Below, one piece after another: positions 1 to 9,700 of a DNA stretch of 21,101 bases. The notes beneath the pieces are model-generated. The model was not told where the DNA came from and did not search any database. It worked only from the letters and a program-made list of their open reading frames with translations. Position 1 is the stretch's first letter. Each line of letters opens with the position of its first letter. A program made the position numbers and the translations under genes. The DNA comes from Beroe ovata (lineage: Eukaryota > Ctenophora > Nuda > Beroida > Beroidae). The stretch spans positions 164,015 to 185,115 of the forward strand of contig CAMPET010000041.1 in assembly GCA_946803715.1 (NCBI GenBank), written 5' to 3'.

Positions 1-193
1 CTCACACACACACACAAATCCAGAGTGTGCTCACAATCTTTTGATCAGTTTTCGTGACGGGACCTAAATAACTCCTAATAAACATGCCACCACGTGTTTG
101 CTGGCAAACATCCAGAGTCCCCTGCTAGGGGCCCAGTGCCGTGATTTAAGGGTACTCTAGTTTCACCTGTGTCATCCGACCCTTAGATTTGCT

Positions 194-203
194 GCTATAT
201 TGG
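194..203 (+). promoter_or_regulatory. CArG-box-like element upstream of the LIM gene
   Basis: GCTATATTGG fits the SRF-binding consensus CC(A/T)6GG at all but the first base and lies about 150 bp before the LIM gene ATG. A CACGTG E-box is at 91-96. Vertebrate CSRP genes are known SRF targets, which is the only reason to note this. A one-mismatch decamer is weak evidence. Apart from these motifs, the 354 bp before the ATG show a short CA repeat at the left edge and an ATCAATT-rich stretch at 296-330. Confidence 0.2.
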
Positions 204-354
204 GTACAGTGCATGACCGCGGACAACTCCACGTTGCAGTTTTTAACCTCATAACCCACCCTTATCACGATTCCATCAACAACCCCTTGAGATCAATTAT
301 CGATTATCAATCAATTATCAATCAACTAACAACCCCATATCTCCAGCTGTAGCT

Positions 355-3300
355 ATGCCAAGGTTTGGAGGTGCGCCAAAATGTCACATCTGTGAGAAGA
401 GTGTCTACATGGCTGAGGAGCTGAAGGCCCTGGGCAACATCTACCACAAGTTCGTACTAGAAGGGACAACCTTGTTTCAGCATGCAGCAACTCAATTAAA
501 TATTGTTTGTGATGGATGTGGTGTCGCACTTATTCCCGCAATTAACATTTCCCGCCATTTCTATCCATCATCTGTTTCAGGGCATGCTTCAAGTGTGGTC
601 ACTGCAAGAAGCAGCTAACTTCTGGAATGGAAGTTGAACACGACTCTGTAGCCTATTGCAAGAACTGCTACGGCAAGCACTATGGACCAAAAGGTAGTCC
701 CGATGTTATTGTTGTTGATTTGTTGGTGCTTGGCATTACGTAGTCTGCATTTTCACAACCTCATTTTTTTGGTTGTGTTGGTAGATAGTGTCGATGAGGT
801 CGTGATCAGTGCTGCTATTGAGTTCTGTACGTGTCAAAGAATCAGTAGAAATCCTGCTGGACAGTTTTAATACTTGGTCAAACTGATGGCCTTCGTAGTT
901 CGTAGTGTTAAAAATATGCTCGGATATGTGAACATATAGCACACATAGTATACTCTCTCTCAGAGCAGCAGAGATGTTGTTTTCTATGGTTGTTATCTCC
1001 AGAAACATTTGTGCGAGGGGCTGTCGACGAGCGAGTCGAGTTTGCACAGCCAACTTACATTTCAATGGTGTTTTTTCATTCGGGATGCACCCTAAAAATG
1101 GAAGCGGGGGGCTTCGTGTCTGGTGCTAATGGTGGTATTACTGTAACACCTGATGACACCTGCTGCAGGTGTTGGCGGTGGCGCAACTGCTGGCTGCCTC
1201 CAGACTTCTGATGAGGCTCCTGCCGCCAGCAAGTACAAGAACACGCACGAGGGCACCAGTAAAGTGGTCATCTCCAATCAGGAGAAGTGTCACCATTGTG
1301 CCAAGACGGTCTACGCAGCCGAGAAGATGGTTGTCCTCAACAAGGTAAGTGGGAAAAAGGATGTGAATTTCACACCCTGCCCTGTGATAAATACGCTGGA
1401 ATATGGTGACTAATGTCGAAAAGATGGCACCTTCCCTTTCTTTCCATCTTGTAAAAACTTGCTCGATAATGTCTGTGACGAATCCAACTTTTGCTCGGCC
1501 CAGAAGTCAAATCTTCTGGAACACACACACACACACAACTCCGCTGTTATCAATGTCTTGCCTATTTTCATCGCACTGCGCTACGTGTTGATTACTAGTG
1601 CAGGCCTTGTGTTGAAAACATGACGCTGTGTGAGCGATACTAGGCCTTATTTCTTAGAAAAACCTGAAACGTCACTTCGGTATAACGCCCAAAACGCAGT
1701 TGTAGGAGGTGTTGGTTTTATGTACCAATCGAAAACTTCGTTATGAAAGAATCTCAATGCCAGATTTCGAACAAGCTTTCATCTTGCTGGGTTTAAACAT
1801 TGCCTTGAGAAAGTAAAGGAATATACCTATGGTGAAAAACTCTGAACTCACAAATGTCACCACCATATTTGAATATATTAGCGAGTTACTAGCATAAATT
1901 CCTCTCGATGCCGCTAAACAAGGGATTTTACCACACATCATCCCAGAGTTCAGTCGTGAGCCACTGACAACTCATCACAACCTATCATCACTCATCACTT
2001 GTGCATAATCAGTCATCATCACTCATCATCACTGGTACATCATCAATGATGATGAGTGTGGATATCTCCTGGGAGGGTATAGCTATTATCGAGAACAATG
2101 CAATGTGTTAGAGTGTAATAGTGTGTGCGTGTAGCTCACACATTTTATAGCATTGTTTGTATCCACGATTCATGAATGAATTTCCGTTTGTAAGAATGAT
2201 TTCAGTAAATGATACATAGGCGAGGAAACAATCTTCTTCTTCCACAACCACATTATTCTCACGTATTATGAGGCCACATATCCTAATATTACACACGTCC
2301 ATGAAATNACTAGCATAAATTCCTCTCGATGCCGCTAAACACGGGATTTTACCCCACATCATCCTAGAGTTCAGTCGTGAGCCACTGACAACTCATCACA
2401 ACATATCATCACTCATCCTGACTCATCACTGGTGTATAATCAGTCATCATTCATTATGACTCATCACTGGTGCATCATGACTCATCATGACTCATCATCA
2501 CTGGTACATCATCAGTCATCATCACTCATCACCACTGGTACATCATCAATGATGATGAGTGTGGATATCTCCTGGGAGGGTGTAGCTATTATTGAGAACA
2601 ATGCAATGTGATAGAGTGTAGTAGTGTGTGTGTGTAGCTCACACATTTTATAGCATTGTTTGTATCCACGATTCATGACCTATATGATGCGCTGTGTAAA
2701 GAAGTCGCATAGAAACTGTGAGTCGCAAAGAAACTGTGAGTTGTTGAAGTTTCGTGTGAAGTAAGTTGAATGAATTTACGTTATCAAGAATGATTTTAGT
2801 AAATGATACATAGGCGAAGAAAAAATCTTCTTCTTCCACAACCACATTATTCTCACGTATTATCGGGCCACATATCCTAATATTACACACGTCCATGAAA
2901 TATTGTTTAACTGAGAGATAGTATTTCATTCTGTGTAAACCGTCTCCATGGCTGTTACAACAACGCGGGCTACACATATCGACAACTCCCCTCTAAACTA
3001 TCAGAGACTTGGTGTGTCAATACGATCATTACACCGATAGGCCCACCTAATGTATGTTAGAGCGAAAAGCAGAGTTTTGCTGAGGTTTACCGGTGCCATT
3101 AGCGAACAGCTCATTCGTCAGTAGGTAAGCCGTGAAATTCCCTGCTGCAGAAGAGGGGAGGGGCTCGTAAAATACGTAGCGCGCGAAATCATTTACATTT
3201 CTTGTGTGGATGTACGCGCGCCATCAAATCTGCATGTTGCGCCAGCGCGCGCGCGTGATATAATATACGTGATCGATATGATCTGATCTGATATGATCGA

Positions 3301-4705
3301 GCGCGCGTAGCCATCAAACATGAAGCAATTTGGAAACAATTCACCCAATTTTTCTTCAGATTTTCCACAAAGCGTGCATCAAGTGTACAGCTTGCAGTAA
3401 AACCATCCCTGCTGGCTCTGTCCTTGAACATGATGATGAGATCTACTGCAAAAGTGAGCGTATAATTCACTTCTACATTTGATTAACCAATTTAATTAGT
3501 AATATGGTGCTGATGTGTGCTCTGTGTATGAAATGAATTGCAGGAATATCACATCATGGCCAAACCCTGGCATTTGTTGACCCATTCTCGTGTTCAGGCA
3601 GCCCCAGTGTTATTTGTAGAATTATAAAAACACTGAGTATCGAGCACATCAATTACAAATTAGTTATTGCTAAATGCTAATTGGTTTGGTTAAAAGCAGG
3701 ATGAAAATCCTCTGTTTCTCAAAAAAACTTATGAGCATAGCTGCATCAGTTTAATCAATGTTTAACGGGAAAAGATCAGGCCATTTTTAAACACAAGGAA
3801 ATATATCTTCATTTTGATATAGTCCTTCAGCAAGTCAATCGGTCATCGCTTCTCGGCCTTTTGGCTAAGATCAAGTGTAGTATCTGTTCTTATCAGTTTA
3901 ATATCTGATACGCTATACATCGTATAGCTTCAATATTATATTGATTTTTGGCAACTGGTCTCGGATGTGAAGCTTGCTTCAGCCGGGCCGCGAGTCTTCC
4001 CCGTATTGCAGTACCTCGGGGCTAGGCTCACCTCCCTTCCGGGGAGGCTTCAACAGTGAGATATAAGAACAGGGTGTATAACGTACATTATACTCTGAAT
4101 AGCGTACACCACAATGTACAGTGTACACTACATATTACAAACTGTACACAATGTACAGAACACCATAAATTGTACATTACACAATGTACACTATACATTA
4201 AACATTTTCTCACACTCTGTGTCAGCTTGTCACGCAAGGGGGTTCGGACCACACAACAAAGTTTAGCATGTGTGTGTGTGTGTGTGAACGATTTGGGGAG
4301 GGTCTAAGTAAGTATCTTAGCCCGCAACATAGGGATGCTGTAGCTTCTACACAATTTTATAGTCTAGGAGTGTGTTTTCACAATTTTCAGCGCTTTTAGC
4401 TCCATTGATATAGCCATCCTAATCCAGCGCTACTTCAAGTCGCAGTTTTTCACATGACTGCGTATTGGCGGCAACATATCATTGTTTGAGCTTGTAAAGC
4501 ACTTCATCCCTTGATTAGGATTGTTCATTCCAGTTGAATAACACACAGTTAATTACACGGCATTCAATATCGCTGCACACTTCTACCAATCTAACAGTTA
4601 CCCATTCTTCACTCTTCAGATTGCCATGCCAAGAATTACGGTCCGAAGGGCGTTGGGTTCGGCATTTCGGCTGCTACGCTCTCCACCGGTGAATACTCTA
4701 AATAA
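355..4705 (+). CDS. CSRP: Cysteine-rich / muscle LIM protein (two LIM domains), 5 coding exons, complete
   Basis: Five exons join in phase with GT-AG introns: 355-449, 581-693, 1169-1344, 3360-3453, 4620-4705 (564 nt, 187 aa plus TAA). This is close to the ~190 aa of CRP/MLP proteins. The start MPRFGGAPKC matches the family start. LIM1 zinc ligands are C10, C13, H31, C34 and C37, C40, C58, C61. LIM2 ligands are C110, C113, H131, C134 and C137, C140, C158, C161. Each LIM is followed by a glycine-rich tail (YGPKGVGGGA, YGPKGVGFG), the CRP hallmark. Family knowledge: CRP/MLP proteins bind alpha-actinin and zyxin at actin structures and Z-discs, and also enter the nucleus. Intron positions are similar in the two LIM repeats, interrupting before or at the HK of finger 1 and near the end of finger 2. 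CSRP names the family; I cannot assign a specific paralogue. Confidence 0.95.
450..1168 (+). other. LIM gene introns 1 and 2 (with exon 2 at 581-693)
   Basis: Intron 1 (450-580) begins GTTCGT and ends TGTTTCAG. Intron 2 (694-1168) begins GTAGTC and ends CTGCTGCAG. I see no gene, RNA or clear repeat inside intron 2. The short reading frames there lack coding character. Confidence 0.8.
1888..2901. repeat. ~420 bp direct duplication in LIM intron 3, joined at an N
   Basis: Copy 1 (1888-2307) and copy 2 (2309-2901) both start ACTAGCATAAATTCCTCTCG and end ACACGTCCATGAAAT. They differ by scattered substitutions, a longer run of CATCACT-type repeats in copy 2 (about 2390-2540 against 1970-2045), and an extra segment of about 90 bp in copy 2 (about 2679-2770). 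That segment itself has a short direct repeat, GAAACTGTGAGT. The junction between copies is exactly the undetermined base 2308. This may be an unmerged contig overlap rather than a real duplication. Confidence 0.85.
2308..2308. other. Assembly gap (single N)
   Basis: One undetermined base exactly between the two copies of the 420 bp repeat. It probably marks a contig join of unknown true length. Confidence 0.85.
3178..3305. repeat. Alternating CG tracts and GATCTGATAT repeats before LIM exon 4
   Basis: Several GCGCGC runs (3180, 3214, 3245-3252, 3299-3307) and a short tandem GATCTGATCTGATATGATC stretch sit just upstream of LIM exon 4, in an otherwise AT-rich intron. Alternating purine-pyrimidine CG DNA can adopt Z-form; here that is inference only. 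Confidence 0.6.
3845..4032 (+). ncRNA. U2: U2 spliceosomal snRNA
   Basis: The first ~67 nt (ATCGCTTCTCGGCCTTTTGG onward) match the conserved metazoan U2 5' half as I know it. They include the branch-point recognition element GTAGTA at 3877-3882. A 7 bp stem GCTATAC/GTATAGC (3913-3929) forms the IIb-type hairpin, followed by the Sm site ATTTTTGG at 3944-3951. Stem III (TGAAGC/GCTTCA) and stem-loop IV (CCCCGTATTGCAGTACCTCGGGG region, 4000-4022) complete the fold. The total is 188 nt, the usual U2 length. It lies inside intron 4 of the LIM gene on the same strand. U2 genes normally have their own Pol II snRNA promoter (PSE) and 3' box; I could not identify either with confidence. A CCTCCC/GGGGAGG hairpin directly follows (4031-4047). 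The core is intact, so this looks like a functional copy. Confidence 0.95.
4060..4205. repeat. TGTACA/TACATT palindromic repeat cluster after U2
   Basis: A run rich in TGTACA, GTACATT and ACAATGTACA words, partly self-complementary, begins within 30 bp of the U2 3' end. Similar clusters occur at 12090-12300, 13330-13460 and 18470-18900. A (TG)n tract follows at 4268-4287. The remaining LIM intron 4 sequence (to 4619) shows nothing else. Confidence 0.7.
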
Positions 4706-5297
4706 TGATATAGAGAAAAATTGTAGAAAAACTGTTCATGATTCATTTTTCAACGATTATTATGATAGTTCAATTGTCAAACTCTGACGCTATGCAGTAG
4801 AACTTTTGTTTATGATATTTGAAATTTTATGTATTTGAGTAACGATGAAAATTTATGACGTTTTTGATTTATATAGATACGGATCACTTTTCTTGAAGAT
4901 AGCATGATCAATGTCCAAAATATTAGTCTTTGATATTTTCCATTAAGTCAACACAAATGTGTGCTTTTCATACGAATATATCTATACGGTTCCAGACCCT
5001 CGTTACCATGATTCCACATGTGTGCTCATCAGATTTCACATAATGTGAGACGCGACTGTAAGGAGAATCAGAAACCCTACACACGACGATTATCATGTCA
5101 GATGAAGAATTAAGACACGATTCGTTATTGTGGAATTGATAAGATCAGTCGAACAGTACAATATGAAACATAAAAAATCATAAAAATTGAGTTAATATCT
5201 ATATCATCACAGCAGGACTTGTCCTTCCGAATTGCCAGGTCGCAACTTAACATTTAATCAAAACTAAATGCATTAAACTGACGAAATTAAACACGAA

Positions 5298-5303
5298 AAT
5301 AAA
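5298..5303 (+). terminator. Candidate poly(A) signal for the LIM gene
   Basis: AATAAA on the plus strand, about 590 nt after the LIM stop codon. It would give a plausible 3' UTR, but no transcript evidence is available. Confidence 0.3.
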
Positions 5304-5720
5304 GAGTTTCGTTTGAACACAAAGCCTTTTTCTAAACTTAAGTTGAAAAGGAGCAGAAAAGTAGAGTTAGACGAAGTGGGACCATTAGCAAGGAAATTAT
5401 TAAGGTCCTGGGAATCTATTATGGGACGTTAATCAATATAGACTGACCACTTAAATTTGTTCTTGATGATTGTTAACATGCAAATAGAACTACTAAAGAT
5501 TATTCTTAAGAATGATTTTACCGCAATGAGCACGTATTGCGCGGCTTTTGCACGTGGAAACATTCCCCTTCGAAACTAAGCAAAACAAACTTAAAACACT
5601 TATCATTTAAGTTGAACGTACTTTTTGTAAAGTTTCTCTCTTTTTTTGTTAACTGTAATATCATATTGATACAGTACAGGAATTTAACTTACAGTTACAC
5701 AAAACACAATTCTAGAATAT

Positions 5721-5726
5721 TTTATT
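5721..5726 (-). terminator. Candidate poly(A) signal for the formin
   Basis: TTTATT on the plus strand reads AATAAA on the minus strand, about 730 nt after the formin stop. It is the clearest hexamer I found between that stop and the LIM signal. Confidence 0.3.
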
Positions 5727-6269
5727 TTACATAGTGAGGGAGTAACCGTATCCAAAATGTTTAAAATGTCAAAATGTGACTCAGAAACCGCCCCAAAAAC
5801 CATCAAAATATATTCATAAACAAACATAAAATTAGAAATTTTTGTCCATTATAAGTTAATTGTCACTTAATTTGTCTCTTTGGAAATGTTGAGGAAACTT
5901 GCATTCGAAAGCCAAGGATCGAGATCTACTGTTTTTGAGAAACACTGTGAGTTTTTACTCGTTTCTACCGCGTACAATGTACATCTATTTGGAACTATCG
6001 CCCTGTATATGATCTGTGCAAGGATGTGTTTGTAGACGGAATGTCTACCGACAGATAAGCACCACCGCGTGTGCTCTGTCTGTGTGATTGTGAGAGAGTT
6101 GTGTGTGTCTGCTTTTCAAAAGCCAACACACACCAGTTGTGTCAACATTCTGGCTTCAAAATTAATAATCCTGAAAAATATAAATCAGTGAAAAATTGAT
6201 ACGGCGAAATAAATCAGTGGAATGAAGAGTAAAATCAGTTCCGATATCTATTGATCGAGCAGGATTAAC

Positions 6270-6385
6270 CCGTAACGTAGGTCTAACAGTAACTTAGGTT
6301 TTACCGTTACTTAGGCTAGGCTTTATAATACCTACCTAATTAACTTAGGTTGAATTAGCTTAGGTTTGATTAGCACAGGTTTAAT
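6270..6385. repeat. Degenerate ~17 bp tandem repeat with TTAGG cores
   Basis: Variants of AACTTAGGTT recur at roughly 17 bp spacing (cores near 6277, 6294, 6311, 6345, 6360, 6376). It lies just downstream of the formin stop codon, probably in its 3' UTR. It is not a telomeric array: the TTAGG cores are widely spaced and degenerate. Confidence 0.5.
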
Positions 6386-6451
6386 AAATAATGAACTCGT
6401 TAATTGGGTTGGAACTCATCACTGCAGCACTCACATAGTATGATACTGACA

Positions 6452-6744
6452 TCACAGCGCTTTCACCCTTTGCAAGGCTTCAGATGCTTGCGATGTTGTT
6501 CTGTTATTGGGTTTTCTTTGTCTCTGAAACCGAGCAATAGATCAGCATCCCAGGCAACCGCACATCACCAAAACAACCGAATTCACATCCAATAGAGTGG
6601 TTGCTAAGCAACACAAAGCAACATGATATTACCGTAGTTGGTGTATTGTTGAGAATAGAATCGAGCGTATCCTGCTCAGTGGAAGCACTCTTCGGAGTTT
6701 TGGGGGACTCTATCGAATTGGCGTTGCCAGTCTGACTACGGCCC
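6452..6744 (-). other. Formin C-terminal tail, exons 27-28
   Basis: Exon 27 (6744-6633) and exon 28 (6523-6452) encode a Ser/Thr-rich tail containing ESPKTPKSASTEQDTLDSIL and ending EALQRVKAL before TGA. The 27-28 junction is clean (phase 0, good donor and acceptor). Joining exon 26 to 27 in frame needs a weak donor (GTTCAT) and an acceptor two bases past the first AG. I place lower confidence on that join. Confidence 0.6.
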
Positions 6745-9700
6745 CTCTGTAAGTTACGAGCATTCTTGTTTGCCTCACCTATTTGGAGGGGGGGTTGGTA
6801 AGGAATGATGGATTATCATGCTAGCCCCCCATACCAGCAGTGGTGTATGATACCACAACTTCACACAATACATAAGAGAAGAACAATGCTTCACGAGTAC
6901 ATGATAATCTCCTGATATGCATTATCAAATGATTGAACCCCACAAAATCATAACAAAACGCTCTGATTTTTCACAATATTGAGATAGGAGTACGGCAACA
7001 ATAGTGCTGATAATTGGAATTCTCACACCGGTTAATCGTATACGACCTGCAGATACGTGGTCACGTGTACGTTTTTCCGGAGCTGATTTGCCGCCTAACG
7101 TTGGATAATATCGTGGAAAACAATATCATGACGGATGGAAACCGAGAAATTCATACTTTATGGTCAGTGGGATTCTCAGATGAACTTATTTTGAAACGTG
7201 GGAATTGTAAGATGGACTCATTTCGAGAAAGGAAGAATGAACGTACGTCCTTGTCGTTGTTTTTGGCGTCTGTTATCACGGTTATAGGCTTGTCCTGTTT
7301 TGAGAGCGTCCATGAGGTCATCTAGCACTCCCTCGCCCTCTCCTTGCTGATCGATAATGAAGTCTTTCCTGTGAAAATAGCATAACGATTAGTGCCAAAT
7401 ATAATCGAGTTTGAGGAGAAAATGAATTGTTCTGATTAATTTTTGCGGTAGCCTGAAACCCCCCCCCCAGAGTTCCATAACTTACCTACTACTTATCGTT
7501 TTGAGTATGTCGGATTTTAGGATACGAATTCTTACTCAAATTAAACTCCATTTGCAGGAGCACAATCAATAATCATCGATCAGTCATACCTTTCCTTCTC
7601 CTTTGCCTCTTTTCTCTTCTTCTCTTTCTCTTTCAGTTCTTTCTGCTTCTGTTCTCTCTTCTTGGCCTCCTTCATCTTAGCATTCTCAACTCGGGCGTTC
7701 TGTTAACAGGTGTTGTCAGGGCATTGTCGGCATGGTGTCATGTGTAAGGCACTGTCATACACACTGGTGTCAACATGTCTTGTCAACATGTCTTGTCAAC
7801 ATGGTGTCATAGAGGATCTTCTATTACCTCGAAATCATTGCAAAACGTGACAATATCACTGAAGAAGTCCTCGGCTGATGTTTTCTTTGGATCCTCCCCG
7901 AAAAAACTGATAATCTCTTGGACACATTTGCCCATGTTTGTGTACGTGGCATCCAGTTTCTCAAACTCCTCGTTAGCGTATTCCAGGAACGTGTTCATCT
8001 CAGTTCCGAACCTGTCGTCTATGCTGCAGGAGGGGGGGCGGTGTCATGAACATGATGTCAGTGATGAGAAATGGTGTCAAGATGACTATTGATTAGGGTA
8101 AAGTGAGGGGATATGATGGCCCTATTTCAGACTTCTGAGGAAATTTTCCGAGGTCTTGGATTGTTGCCAAAATTCTCGGATGTTATGAATCCTGAGATTG
8201 TTTCTGCACCGGCACGTTGCTGAAACCTAACAAGAAACTTAGGAAACTCCGTCTAATTTGTTGACAGGCGTGAACTCCCAAAATACACGTGGTATATGAG
8301 TGTTAAACGGTGTGATAAACTCAATGAAGCATGGCACTAATAATAGCAGTTGGGTGGGAAAACTTAGAAAGTCGTATTCGTGTGTAAATGTGCTTTTAAA
8401 ACGATGCACACAATCATTCAATAATTATAGTAGAAACAGTTTCATGAACAGTTCCTATATAAATTACAAACTTCACAAAGTGTGCAGCGAAAGAATGCCG
8501 AAAGTTTTTCAAGCCCGGCGGGAGTATTAATGAGATCACACACTACAATATCATGGTATAGATACTTTATGGATTGCCGCTCCTCGGGGATGCTAATCTT
8601 CGTTTGGGAAATCATACCCCTCCTGTGTGTGTGTGTGTGTGTGTGAATAAAAGATAAGAATGATATGATTAAAGATGTGTCTCAACTCAAAACAATAATT
8701 AATAGAGGAAATTGTTAGCTAAGTGATTTCCAACATTAACTCAGATTGGATGAACCGAAATAATCGAAAAAATGGTACCTACTTATTTCCCCCTCCATTT
8801 CAGTCCTAAAAATCCAATATTGGTCCCAACATGCACTTGCTTCCTACCTGTCTGGCGTCTTGTGGAACTCAAGTTCCTTCTTCAGATTGTTGAGAGACTT
8901 CCTCATTCCTCTCAGCTGAGCGGATAACTGATCATCACTTACTCGGCGGGCTTTCTCCAAGTTTCGCAGGTCATCCTGAACAAATGATCTCATTCAACTC
9001 ACGGGGTAGCAATAACTAATAAGGAATGTGTTGACGACATAGTTGCATCTCCAGTAAGATAAGGAATATCTTACTGGAAATAGGGATGGCAATGTGCCAG
9101 GAATGTTTCCTGAAAGGAGGGAACTTACGGTAAGTTGTACTTACCTTGAAGTTAACCCACTGTGGATACCTAGCTTCTAACGTGTTAGCCAAGAAATGCA
9201 GCATGTTCGACCTGTTATCTGCCGCCTTTGTGTTTTGTAACTGAGAATGAGGAGTGACTTCAATAGTCAAATGTCGGGGGGGGGGNTGGTCATACCTTGG
9301 TCAAGAAGTTCAGTTTGAAGCCGTATGTCTCTGCATTTCTGGACCCAGAGTTCATGTAGTTACCAATCAACAGGATCAACTGTGCGAAAGTGACGTTAAC
9401 AGAAATGTTGGAACTTAATGATAACTCCAGATAGATCACTGATCAATCATGATAAAATAGTACATTAGTCAAACTTTACTTTCCGAACATTCTCAATATA
9501 GCTAAAATCATCCTACAAAAACTGGAAATGAAAATTCCCCATCAACACTCACTGTTTTCCGAAGAAACAATTAAAATACCCATTCTCACTATCCTTAACA
9601 CCGCACTCATCCCTAATTTCGCCAATAACCCGCTCTCTGAGTGCTGACGGTGTCACACAGCATGACACCACACTTCTCACAGACTGACAAACATGTCTCA

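Larger units (their letters stand above)
4706..6451. other. Convergent 3' regions of LIM gene and formin
   Basis: This stretch between the LIM stop (4705) and the formin stop (6452) has no conserved ORF or RNA that I recognise. It is AT-rich. It should hold both 3' UTRs, since the genes converge. Confidence 0.7.

Noticed and set aside
1741-2977. Three minus-strand frames sharing SRGIYAS and FMDVCNIRICG segments
   Set aside because: The shared segments are simply the two copies of the intron 3 duplication; no start context, family or splice support.
6270-6385. Interstitial telomeric repeat
   Set aside because: TTAGG cores are about 17 bp apart and degenerate, not head-to-tail hexamers.
7014-7325. 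Plus-strand 103 aa frame
   Set aside because: Overlaps formin exon 26 (DAD) antisense and its flanking intron; shows no independent coding signal.
8589-8601. Minus-strand GAAGATTAGCATC, resembling the U6 snRNA core
   Set aside because: Only about 12 bases agree with U6; the ACAGAG box, the 5' stem and the terminal T run are missing. At most a relic.
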